A stretch of DNA of 64,000 nucleotides from Clostridia bacterium (GTDB lineage Bacteria; Bacillota; Clostridia; Christensenellales; Borkfalkiaceae): contig JAFQMD010000028.1 of NCBI GenBank assembly GCA_017396365.1, positions 34,252 through 98,251 on the forward strand. Reading direction: 5' to 3'. Made by a program: the position numbers and the translations under genes. Positions 26,016 to 33,502 of the stretch are shown piece by piece. The notes below the pieces were generated by a model, which was given only the letters and a program-made list of their open reading frames with translations, made no database searches and was not told the DNA's origin. The first letter of the stretch is position 1. Each line of letters begins with the position of its first letter.

Positions 26016-27632
26016 ATGGCTGACGTTATTAAAGGCGAAATGTTGCGTGGACAAATTGATACCGTAATTTTGCTTGCTTTACTTGAAGGCGATAAAGATT
26101 CTAACGATATCCGTACGGCTATTGAAGAAAAGTCTGACAATCAATATAGCATTAAGCAAGGCACGTTTTATAGCGCAATGCAACGCCTCGTAAAGCAAGG
26201 ATATATAAAAGAATACCGTTCTAGCGCAATGGACGGTATTAGGCGTAAATATTACAGTATTACACCAAAAGGCAATAAATTCCTTGACAAAAACCGTGAA
26301 CAATGGACTGCCTCAAAGTCCTTAGTTGACAGTCTTTTTGAGACCGAAGAAGAAAAAACACCTGAAAAGCCTGTTCAGCAAGAAAAGCAAGAACCTTACG
26401 TTGACGAGTTTGACAGTTATAAAGCGTTTGTTGACGATAACGGCGAAGACTTTAAGGTTGAAACGGCAGACGACGGATACTCTTATTTTGACGATATAGG
26501 CGCGGACGTTTTATCCGATCTTAACGCGGAACTTGAAAAGCAAGAGCAATCACTCCCCCAAACGAAAAACGAAAAAACTGAAATAATTGACGATAAATCA
26601 AGCGATTTTGAAGAAAATTATGAAACAGTTTCAGACAAAAGTCAAGAAGAACTTTTTGCTTTTGATTTATATGGCGACGACTTAGTGAAAGAGGTTGAAC
26701 CTGAAATTGATGAAAAAATAAGCGAAGAAATTCCAAGTGAAGAAAACGCACCAAAAGCCTATGAGGAATTTTATCAAGACTTAGAAGAAGAACTCGAAGT
26801 CGTTGAAGAAAAACCCGCTATCAAAGAAAAGCAACAAGACGACGACTTGCTTATCGTAGAAGATTATTCGCCGACTAATAAAAACAAATATAAGCAAATT
26901 TTGAATAAAATTTTACCAAAAGAAGCGAATAATACTCAAACTGAAGACTCACCCGAAAAGACTGAAAAGCCCGTTTATTACAAAACGGAAACAGTTAATA
27001 ACGAAGAAATTTACCAAGAAGATAAATCTTCTACAAAATTTGAAACTCAGCCCAAAACTGAAACCCAAACTGATAAGACGCACGAAAAGCCTGCAAGATA
27101 TTCGCAACAAGACCCGTCTGACTTTTCCGATTTGTACGCAATGGCAAATAGAGAGGGCTTTAAAATAAGAACGTCGTACAATACGAATAAATTTGTTGGT
27201 ATCGAAATTCTTTTAAGCAAACTCGTAATGCACAGTTCGCTGGTATTTTTCATAATACTTGCGCTTGAATGTTTAATTTTAAACTTTGCGTTAGGCTCGA
27301 TATTAAACTGGAAAATCGGAGTTAAACTTATCATTTTAGGTTGTTTAGCCGTATTTCCTATCGTAGCGCTTATCGCGTACCTTATCAATAAAAAACGTAG
27401 CGTGTATGAAATTGCCTCGTTTAAAGACGCTATGAGCGTTGCTCTTATAATTACTTTCCAACTTGCAATTTTAATTTTATGCGTAGCGCTTTTCGTTTCA
27501 GTTGACTTTAACAATTTTAAAGAAGTAACGACGTTTATTTTGTTGCCGTTTATATTAGCAATAAATATTCCGCTTTATTTCATTTTAAAATATTCGCTTT
27601 TATCAACTGGAAAATATTTTACAAAAGAATAA
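26016..27632 (+). CDS. PadR-family regulator fused to a long acidic linker and membrane domain
   Basis: 538 residues in three parts. Residues 1-110 are a PadR winged helix (GQIDTVILLALLEGD, YSIKQGTFYSAMQRLVKQGYI, RKYYSITPKG). Residues about 110-390 are a Glu/Asp/Lys-rich, low-complexity linker. The last ~140 residues hold four hydrophobic segments (from about LLSKLVMHSSLVFFII onward). Usual PadR proteins are soluble and 100-180 residues. This one should sit at the membrane with its DNA-binding head in the cytoplasm. AAGGAG at 26004-26009. Single gene; target unknown. Confidence 0.85.
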   Translation: MADVIKGEMLRGQIDTVILLALLEGDKDSNDIRTAIEEKSDNQYSIKQGTFYSAMQRLVKQGYIKEYRSSAMDGIRRKYYSITPKGNKFLDKNREQWTASKSLVDSLFETEEEKTPEKPVQQEKQEPYVDEFDSYKAFVDDNGEDFKVETADDGYSYFDDIGADVLSDLNAELEKQEQSLPQTKNEKTEIIDDKSSDFEENYETVSDKSQEELFAFDLYGDDLVKEVEPEIDEKISEEIPSEENAPKAYEEFYQDLEEELEVVEEKPAIKEKQQDDDLLIVEDYSPTNKNKYKQILNKILPKEANNTQTEDSPEKTEKPVYYKTETVNNEEIYQEDKSSTKFETQPKTETQTDKTHEKPARYSQQDPSDFSDLYAMANREGFKIRTSYNTNKFVGIEILLSKLVMHSSLVFFIILALECLILNFALGSILNWKIGVKLIILGCLAVFPIVALIAYLINKKRSVYEIASFKDAMSVALIITFQLAILILCVALFVSVDFNNFKEVTTFILLPFILAINIPLYFILKYSLLSTGKYFTKE

Positions 27633-27639
27633 AACAAAC

Positions 27640-27690
27640 GGCGCAGTTTAACTCGATTTCCAAAGCGGACAAATCTTGCTAAACTGCGCC
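27640..27690. terminator. Bidirectional terminator
   Basis: Arms GGCGCAGTTTA / TAAACTGCGCC with a 29-base loop, followed by TTATTTTT on the plus side. Between convergent padR-TM and the AraC gene. Confidence 0.7.
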
Positions 27691-27696
27691 TTATTT

Positions 27697-28515
27697 TTAT
27701 AATTTTTTATTTTTTGGCGTCTTTCCGTAAATCTGTTTATAAGCCCTATAAAAAGTTGCTTGACACTCAAAACCGCATTCTTTTGAAATTTCAGCAACTG
27801 AAACATTATCCTTTTTAAGTAAATATAATTGCTGGAATTTTTCTATTCTCTTTCGGTTTAAATATTTTCTAAAACTCTCCCCCATATATTTGTTGAATAT
27901 TTGAGAACAATATTCTTTAGCGTAACCGAGTTTTGAGGCGATTTCTTTTATCGTAATATTTTCTTGAAAATGGTCGTTAACAAATGCTAAAATACTAGAA
28001 ATTGCAACGTCGCTTAAAACTTCGGATTTACTTACAACTCCGTAACCGTTTTTAAGCAGTTTAAAAAGTTGATTTGCTTTTAAAAAAGTATCGTAACACA
28101 TTTCTTCGCTTTCAACTCGCGGTAAAGTATTATGCCATTTTTCTACAAATTCAAAAATTTGCTTATTTTTAGCGTTATCGCCCATTATTCTTGGCAATCT
28201 TTTATCCGCAAATAAAGTTTTAAACGCATCAACGTACCAAACGCCTAAAACCAAAAGATATCCGTCGATTTTATCGGGAGAAAAAACGTGAGGCTCTAAA
28301 CTATCGATAAAAACAATTTGTCCCTGCTTAATTTCAAGGTTTTCACCGCCGATTTGTAAAGTAATTTGACCTTCTTTTAAAAACAGAAATTGCACGTTTT
28401 TATGAAAATGAACGTATTTGCCTATATTTTTATTTTCATCGTCAAAGCAATTTGCTCCTACTTTAACAAAATAACAGTATTTTTCCGCATCTAAACGACG
28501 CTCGTAATAATTCAT
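27697..28515 (-). CDS. AraC-family transcription regulator
   Basis: 272 residues: an N-terminal cupin-like sensing domain (VHFHKNVQFLFLKEGQITLQIGGE; IDSLEPHVF) and two C-terminal helix-turn-helix units (ITIKEIASKLGYAKEYCSQIFNKYMGESF and VAEISKECGFECQATFYRAYKQIYGKTP). The ligand is not evident. No target operon lies beside it; the next genes upstream are the GTPases on the same strand, separated by a terminator. Confidence 0.88.
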   Translation of the reverse strand: MNYYERRLDAEKYCYFVKVGANCFDDENKNIGKYVHFHKNVQFLFLKEGQITLQIGGENLEIKQGQIVFIDSLEPHVFSPDKIDGYLLVLGVWYVDAFKTLFADKRLPRIMGDNAKNKQIFEFVEKWHNTLPRVESEEMCYDTFLKANQLFKLLKNGYGVVSKSEVLSDVAISSILAFVNDHFQENITIKEIASKLGYAKEYCSQIFNKYMGESFRKYLNRKRIEKFQQLYLLKKDNVSVAEISKECGFECQATFYRAYKQIYGKTPKNKKL

Positions 28516-28616
28516 GCCCGTAACCTCTTTGCCATATTTTTACTGTCTTATAAATTATATATTTTATTTACTTTTTTGTCAATGAAATACAAGGTTAAAT
28601 AATCTTTTAAAACAAC

Positions 28617-28648
28617 AAAAAAATGCCGTTTTTAACGGCATTTTTTAA
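28617..28648 (-). terminator. Terminator of the GTPase operon
   Basis: Arms AAAAAATGCCGTT / AACGGCATTTTTT with a 3-base loop. It can act on both strands; on the minus strand it follows the second GTPase gene. Confidence 0.85.
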
Positions 28649-29577
28649 ACTAAAGAAACAACTGGATTTTTAATTTCTTCAATCTTAGAAATTCTAAGAA
28701 GTTCAAAAATAATTTCAGGTTCAGAGTTTGGCGTTTCCTGCAAATAGTGAACGCGAGCCCTTATTTTAGCCCAGTCCTTATTATTGAGTTCAACCGGTGT
28801 TTTACAAGCGCACAAATGACCTATAAGTTGAATATCGTCAGCGCAACAAGTCATTGCAAGTCTTCCTGCAATAAAGGTCGTTGGCGGTAATTTTTTATTT
28901 TTAATTACCATACAGTTAAACTCAACGATTTTATTGTCATACCTTGACGGACTTTCAAAAGTATCGATATAAAAAATGCCAAAATCGTCGTCGCCGATTT
29001 TCATTTCTTCGCCGAGTTTATAAGGCAAATCTTCGACGAAACTAATCGGTCTTTCAGTCTCGTCAAGCATTAACAAATTAGCGTCTTTATTTATAAGTTT
29101 TAAATTGCGCTTAAATCCTGCAAATTCGCTATTGTTTTGACAGCGGTTCATAATAACAATTCCAGACTCTTTAACCATATCGGTAAATTTTTGGCGCATG
29201 TTATTGAAATAATACTTAAAAGTCGTTCCGTCTATGATAGTAAATACTTGCTCAATAACCATATACGGCGGAAATTTTACTTTTGACCAGTCCCACATTG
29301 CGTTCATTTCAATAAAAACGGCGTGCGGTTTATTCTTTTTAATCAAATCGTTAACGTTTTGAACTGTCAATTCTTCTTCGCAAGAAAAATAGTGGAAACA
29401 AGCGTTGCATTTTGCAAGTTCTTTTTGGTCGTATTCTACTTCGCCGTCCTCAGTTGATAGAATTAAAACTTTACCGATATTGCCAAAATCGCCGTTTTTT
29501 AGCGACTCAATTATAAAAGTCGTCTTTCCGCTTTCTAAAATACCGTTAATTATTACAACGGGAAAAGTTCTCGCCAT
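28645..29577 (-). CDS. CobW-like (G3E) GTPase fused to a DUF1980-type C-terminal domain
   Basis: 310 residues. The N-terminal P-loop GILESGKTTFI and a following FIEMNAMW segment fit G3E GTPases, but the CxCC metal motif of the family is missing. The C-terminal ~90 residues, with RLAMTCCADDIQLIGHLC and DWAKIRARV, resemble the DUF1980 (YcgQ-like, TIGR03943) domain. That domain is normally a separate protein found with metal-responsive permeases. It starts three bases after the stop of the CxCC-bearing GTPase, so the two are cotranscribed and probably work as a pair in metal supply. Confidence 0.75.
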   Translation of the reverse strand: MARTFPVVIINGILESGKTTFIIESLKNGDFGNIGKVLILSTEDGEVEYDQKELAKCNACFHYFSCEEELTVQNVNDLIKKNKPHAVFIEMNAMWDWSKVKFPPYMVIEQVFTIIDGTTFKYYFNNMRQKFTDMVKESGIVIMNRCQNNSEFAGFKRNLKLINKDANLLMLDETERPISFVEDLPYKLGEEMKIGDDDFGIFYIDTFESPSRYDNKIVEFNCMVIKNKKLPPTTFIAGRLAMTCCADDIQLIGHLCACKTPVELNNKDWAKIRARVHYLQETPNSEPEIIFELLRISKIEEIKNPVVSLV

Positions 29578-29580
29578 AAA

Positions 29581-30897
29581 TTACTCCTTAAAAAACAAAC
29601 CGCGGATTTTTTCTTGGTTTAATTTTGCGCCTATAACGCAAAGTTTACCAGTATAATCGGGGTTGCCGAGACGAATTTCGTATTCGCCTGATACAAGGTC
29701 AAAATAATACCATTTTTCATTGTCTGTAGCCTTAACTATACCTTTTGCGCGCAAAATAAGCCCCAAATCGCTTTCTTCATTGCAAAGAGCCTCTAATATT
29801 TTGTTTAATTCGTCTTTACTAAACGCCTTAGGAGTTTCTTCTCCCCAAGCAGTAAAAGTATCTTCAGCATGATGGTGATGATCATGGTCGTGATCGTGGT
29901 GACATCCGCAGTCGTGATCGTGATGGTCGTGGTCGTGGTGACAACCGCAATCATGGTCGTGATGGTCGTGGTCGTGGTGACATCCGCAGTCGTGATGGTC
30001 GTGGTCGTGGTGACAACCGCAATCGTGGTCGTGATGGTCGTGATCGTGGTGACATCCACAGTCGTGATCGTGATGGTCGTGATCGTGGTGACAACCGCAG
30101 TCGTGATCGTGATGGTCGTGATCGTGGTGGCATTCGCAATCGTGGTCGTGATGGTCGTGATCGTGGTGACAACCGCAGTCGTGATCGTGATGGTCGTGAT
30201 CGTGGTGACAACCGCAATCATGGTCGTGATGGTCGTGATGGTCGTGATCGTGGTGTCGTCCGCAACGGCAAGAATGAACTTCGTTCATTAATTCTTGCTT
30301 AAAATCTGTTATGCGTTCAAACGTTTGCAAAAGTTTAACGGGGTCTAAATCTTCAATCGGCGTCGTAACGATAAGAGCCTCGCCGTTTAACGTTTTAATC
30401 AAAGACGCGCCGTCAATAATCTTTTCTTGAGATAATTTTTCGGTTTTAGTCATAACTACGACTTTAGCATTTTCAACTTGATCGTTGTAAAATTCGCCAA
30501 AGTTTTTATGATACATTTTGCATTTTCCACCGTCAATTACAGTTAAAACGACGTTTACTTTCAAATCTTCGTCAACTTTTTCAATAGCCTTTAAAATGTC
30601 AGACAATTTACCAACGCCAGACGGCTCGATAATTATTCTTTCAGGGCTAAATTTGTCAACTACTTCTTTCATTGACGTTGAAAAATCGCCTACGAGCGAG
30701 CAACAGATACATCCAGAATTGATTTCTTTGATTTCTATACCACTTTCCTTTAAAAAAGCGCCGTCAATACCGATTTCGCCAAATTCATTTTCAATTAAAA
30801 CAACTTTTTCATTTTTGAATACTTCGCCGTAAAGTTTTTTGATAAGCGTTGTTTTACCAGCGCCTAAAAAACCTGAAATTACGTCAACTTTAATCAT
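29581..30897 (-). CDS. CobW/ZNG1-type GTPase with a large His/Asp/Cys tandem repeat
   Basis: A 438-residue G3E GTPase and putative zinc metallochaperone. Residues 1-200 are the G domain: Walker A SGFLGAGKTT, the metal motif GCICC (about 62-66), EPSGVGKL and NKxD-like TKTE. Residues 215-343 are an almost pure His/Asp/Cys region. Residues 344-438 form the CobW C-terminal domain, with EKWYYFDLVSGEYEIR. His-rich linkers between the same domains occur in zinc-handling relatives, but this one is unusually long and regular and adds Cys pairs. Overlap of ribosome site and -10 region with a short palindrome (TATAA-N3-TTATA) upstream may mean metal control; no Zur box was recognised. Confidence 0.88.
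   Translation of the reverse strand: MIKVDVISGFLGAGKTTLIKKLYGEVFKNEKVVLIENEFGEIGIDGAFLKESGIEIKEINSGCICCSLVGDFSTSMKEVVDKFSPERIIIEPSGVGKLSDILKAIEKVDEDLKVNVVLTVIDGGKCKMYHKNFGEFYNDQVENAKVVVMTKTEKLSQEKIIDGASLIKTLNGEALIVTTPIEDLDPVKLLQTFERITDFKQELMNEVHSCRCGRHHDHDHHDHHDHDCGCHHDHDHHDHDCGCHHDHDHHDHDCECHHDHDHHDHDCGCHHDHDHHDHDCGCHHDHDHHDHDCGCHHDHDHHDCGCHHDHDHHDHDCGCHHDHDHHDHDCGCHHDHDHDHHHHAEDTFTAWGEETPKAFSKDELNKILEALCNEESDLGLILRAKGIVKATDNEKWYYFDLVSGEYEIRLGNPDYTGKLCVIGAKLNQEKIRGLFFKE
29869..30255 (-). repeat. Tandem 39-bp coding repeat (HHDHDHHDHDCGC)
   Basis: Within the GTPase gene, nine units end in a Cys-X-Cys pair. Seven are 13 residues, the first is 16 and one is 11, followed by a shorter His-rich tail. 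One unit has CEC instead of CGC. Single-base differences between units show it is not an assembly stutter. It is prone to length change by slippage. Confidence 0.95.
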
Positions 30898-31007
30898 AAT
30901 ATCATCTCCGATTATTTATTATAACAATTATACACCTTTTTAAACAGTATTGCAAACGAAATTCCTTAAAGTGTTACACTTAAAAATATAATTCACAAGA
31001 AATTTAA

Positions 31008-31035
31008 AAAGCGAAGTGAATTTTCACTTCGCTTT
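31008..31035 (-). terminator. Terminator of rhaA
   Basis: Arms AAAGCGAAGTGAA / TTCACTTCGCTTT, followed on the minus strand by TTTTTAAATT. Confidence 0.85.
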
Positions 31036-31050
31036 AGTAATTTTATAAGA

Positions 31051-32313
31051 TTATCTCTTTAAAAGAACTTCTTTTTCATAAGTCTTAACGTCTTCAAGCC
31101 AGTCAAGACCAACGCTTGAGCCTTTAAGAGCGCAATAGTAATCCCAAACGAGAGATACGGGCGCAGCCTTAAATTCTTGAGCAAAAGCCATTCTCGAAGT
31201 GTTGTCACCTTCAGCCTCAGCGGTTTTTAAAAGGTCAACAGGAGTAAGTAAAGAGCCTAAAAGAGCCTTTCTCGTATTTCTAAGACCGATAACCCACGCT
31301 GCAACTCTATTGATAGAAGCGTCGAAATAATCGGTAGCAATATAAGTATTTTCAACCTTGCCAAGACGAACGAGTTCGTCCATAATTGCTTTAAGTTCGT
31401 CGTCGTATGCAACAACGTGGTCACTATCCCATCTTACAGGACGAGAAACGTGTAATAAACAATGATTATTAAATGCGTAAACTGCGCCGAGTTTTGCAGA
31501 TACGACTTCAGTTGGATGGTAGTGTCCACAGTCTAAGGTAAGCATAATATGGTCTTCGTTTTTACCCATTACGTAACCCATGCAAAATTCGTGTGAACCA
31601 ACGGTAAAACTTTCAAGACCGATACCGAAAACTTTTGATTCAATACCGTCCATAACGCCTTCAACGTCCTTCGTAGCCTCGAAAATTCTATCGTAAGAAT
31701 CTTTCAAACGAAGTCTTGGAGATAAAGTGTCGATTGGGAATTCTTTATCGCCGTCTGGAGTCCAGTGGTTGATAACGCAAGGCTTACCCGTTCTCTTTGC
31801 AAAGTAACCGCCGATTTGCCTACATCTAATACCGTGTTCAATCCAAAATTCTCTTACTTTATCGTCTCTTGCAGACAAAGTACCGTTATCAGAAAGCGGA
31901 TGCGAGAAATAAGTTGGGTTAAAGTCAATTCCAAGGTCGTTTTCAACTGCCCAGTCAGCCCATTTTTCAAAATGCTTAGGCTCGATTTGGTTTCTGTCAA
32001 CAAAAGTGTCCGCCTCTAAGTAGCAAGCGTGTATATTGATTTTCTTTGCGCCCGGAATATGTTTTAAAGCAACTTCTAAGTCGGCTCTCAATTCTTCAGG
32101 AGTATTAGCCTTACCGGGATAATTACCGGTTGCTTGAATACCACCGCTTAAAGCCCCCTCTTTCTTTTCAAACCCGTTTACGTCGTCACCTTGCCAACAA
32201 TGAATTGAAAGCGGAGTTTTATCTGCAATTTCAATGGCTTTATCAACGTCAACGCCGTAACGCGCAAAATATGATTTTGCATATTCGTAACCTTGTAAAA
32301 TCTTTTTATCCAT
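31051..32313 (-). CDS. rhaA: L-rhamnose isomerase
   Basis: 420 residues, the family length. Converts L-rhamnose to L-rhamnulose with a divalent metal. Typical segments are PLSIHCWQGDDVNGFE, INIHACYLE, IDFNPTYFSHP, and the metal-binding region TLDCGHYHPTE. GGAG lies ahead of the ATG. Neither rhamnulokinase nor the aldolase is nearby, so the pathway is completed elsewhere or the enzyme serves another sugar. The AraC regulator upstream on the same strand may control it. Confidence 0.93.
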   Translation of the reverse strand: MDKKILQGYEYAKSYFARYGVDVDKAIEIADKTPLSIHCWQGDDVNGFEKKEGALSGGIQATGNYPGKANTPEELRADLEVALKHIPGAKKINIHACYLEADTFVDRNQIEPKHFEKWADWAVENDLGIDFNPTYFSHPLSDNGTLSARDDKVREFWIEHGIRCRQIGGYFAKRTGKPCVINHWTPDGDKEFPIDTLSPRLRLKDSYDRIFEATKDVEGVMDGIESKVFGIGLESFTVGSHEFCMGYVMGKNEDHIMLTLDCGHYHPTEVVSAKLGAVYAFNNHCLLHVSRPVRWDSDHVVAYDDELKAIMDELVRLGKVENTYIATDYFDASINRVAAWVIGLRNTRKALLGSLLTPVDLLKTAEAEGDNTSRMAFAQEFKAAPVSLVWDYYCALKGSSVGLDWLEDVKTYEKEVLLKR

Positions 32314-32355
32314 ATATTTTCTCCATTTGCGGTTCTACCGCCAAAGTTCCCCTTT

Positions 32356-32384
32356 ATTATAACTTATATATAACGCCATTACAA
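32356..32384 (-). promoter_or_regulatory. Probable promoter of rhaA
   Basis: On the minus strand TTGTAA (32379-32384), 17 bases, TATAAT (32356-32361). The leader between it and the gene holds a small GCGG/CCGC hairpin. Confidence 0.5.
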
Positions 32385-32436
32385 CGACTTTTAATAACAT
32401 TTTTTACGACCGAATTTTCTTACACTCGTAATTTTT

Positions 32437-33396
32437 TCAACCTTTTTTGTTAAGCCTGTATTCTCTCGGCGTTACTCCGTATTTTTCGTTAAATTTTTTA
32501 TAGAAAAAATTTGTATTTTCATATCCGACGGAAAAAATAATTTCTGTAACTGGTATTTCGGTATTTAAAATGAGTTTTTCAGCCTCGTCAAGTCTTTTTT
32601 CTTGTAGCATTTCTTTAAAAGTTTTGCCAGAATAGTTTTTTATAAGTTTGCTTAAATTTACAACCGAAAATTTAAGTTCTTTTGCAATAGTTAAAAGTTT
32701 TGCGTCTTTATACGACGATTCTATATAATTGATAACTTTAAGCAAAATTTCTTGTTCGTATGACGACGAAACGCTCTTTGTAATAACCCCAGACCTTTGA
32801 GTTAGTTCTGCAAAGAGTAAACTCATCGTCATATTTTGTAAACCTTGCGAATTTTCTTCGGGAAAAATAAACGACCAAATAAGGTTTTCGATTAAGTTTT
32901 TTGCAGGTAAAATTCCCCTTACGTCAAATCTTAAAAAACTCGCGCCACCCTTTTCGGAAAGTTCGGTCATAATAAAGTTATAAATTGCGTTAGACTGATT
33001 TTCACCGCCAACTACCAAATTAAAAAATTCAGGCTTGATTATGAAATTTATTGCAACGTCGTCTTGTTGCGCAATTTTAACTTCGTGCACGGCGTCAGTT
33101 CCAAGCAACAAAATTTCGCCCTCTTCAAGACAAATTTCAGTTCCGTTTACTACGTGATAGGTCTTTCCCTTGCAATTATATATCATTTCTATATAATTGT
33201 GCTTATGTTTTGGAAAATTGACAAATCTCGTATGAGGGCGCATTTCAATAAAACGCTGATATCCAAGCATTTTACTGCTTTTTACAGTAAAGTCTTCGCT
33301 ATCGGTGTAAATGGTTTTATCAATAACCCCACCGCTTAAAATCAAACGTTCTTCATTAGTTATTTCAGACAGTTTATCAAGTAGTAATTTATTCAT
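32437..33396 (-). CDS. AraC-family regulator, probably of rhaA
   Basis: 319 residues: a cupin sensing domain (FVNFPKHKHNYIEMIYNCKGKTYHVVNGTEI) and a C-terminal AraC double helix-turn-helix (LTIAKELKFSVVNLSKLIKNY; VTEIIFSVGYENTNFFYKKFNEKYGVTPREYR). It is the gene immediately upstream of rhaA on the same strand, the common arrangement for sugar regulators, so rhamnose or a relative is the likely inducer. That is an inference from position. Confidence 0.85.
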   Translation of the reverse strand: MNKLLLDKLSEITNEERLILSGGVIDKTIYTDSEDFTVKSSKMLGYQRFIEMRPHTRFVNFPKHKHNYIEMIYNCKGKTYHVVNGTEICLEEGEILLLGTDAVHEVKIAQQDDVAINFIIKPEFFNLVVGGENQSNAIYNFIMTELSEKGGASFLRFDVRGILPAKNLIENLIWSFIFPEENSQGLQNMTMSLLFAELTQRSGVITKSVSSSYEQEILLKVINYIESSYKDAKLLTIAKELKFSVVNLSKLIKNYSGKTFKEMLQEKRLDEAEKLILNTEIPVTEIIFSVGYENTNFFYKKFNEKYGVTPREYRLNKKG

Positions 33397-33467
33397 ATCC
33401 CCTCGGAAATTTTGGTTGTATTTTCTTAATTATACGACAAATTTAAAACTATGTCAAACGTAAAAAA

Positions 33468-33496
33468 TATGCGTAAAGCAAATTGCCTTACGCATA
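33468..33496 (-). terminator. Terminator of the ABC exporter operon
   Basis: Arms TATGCGTAAAGCAA and TTGCCTTACGCATA (one mismatch), followed on the minus strand by TTTTTTACG. Confidence 0.85.
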
Positions 33497-33502
33497 CGGT
33501 TA

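Noticed and set aside
29805..30291. Long frames rich in Thr, Val or Arg/Pro across the His-repeat region
   Set aside because: They are shadow frames of the 39-bp repeat in the GTPase gene, which itself has start, domains and downstream gene.
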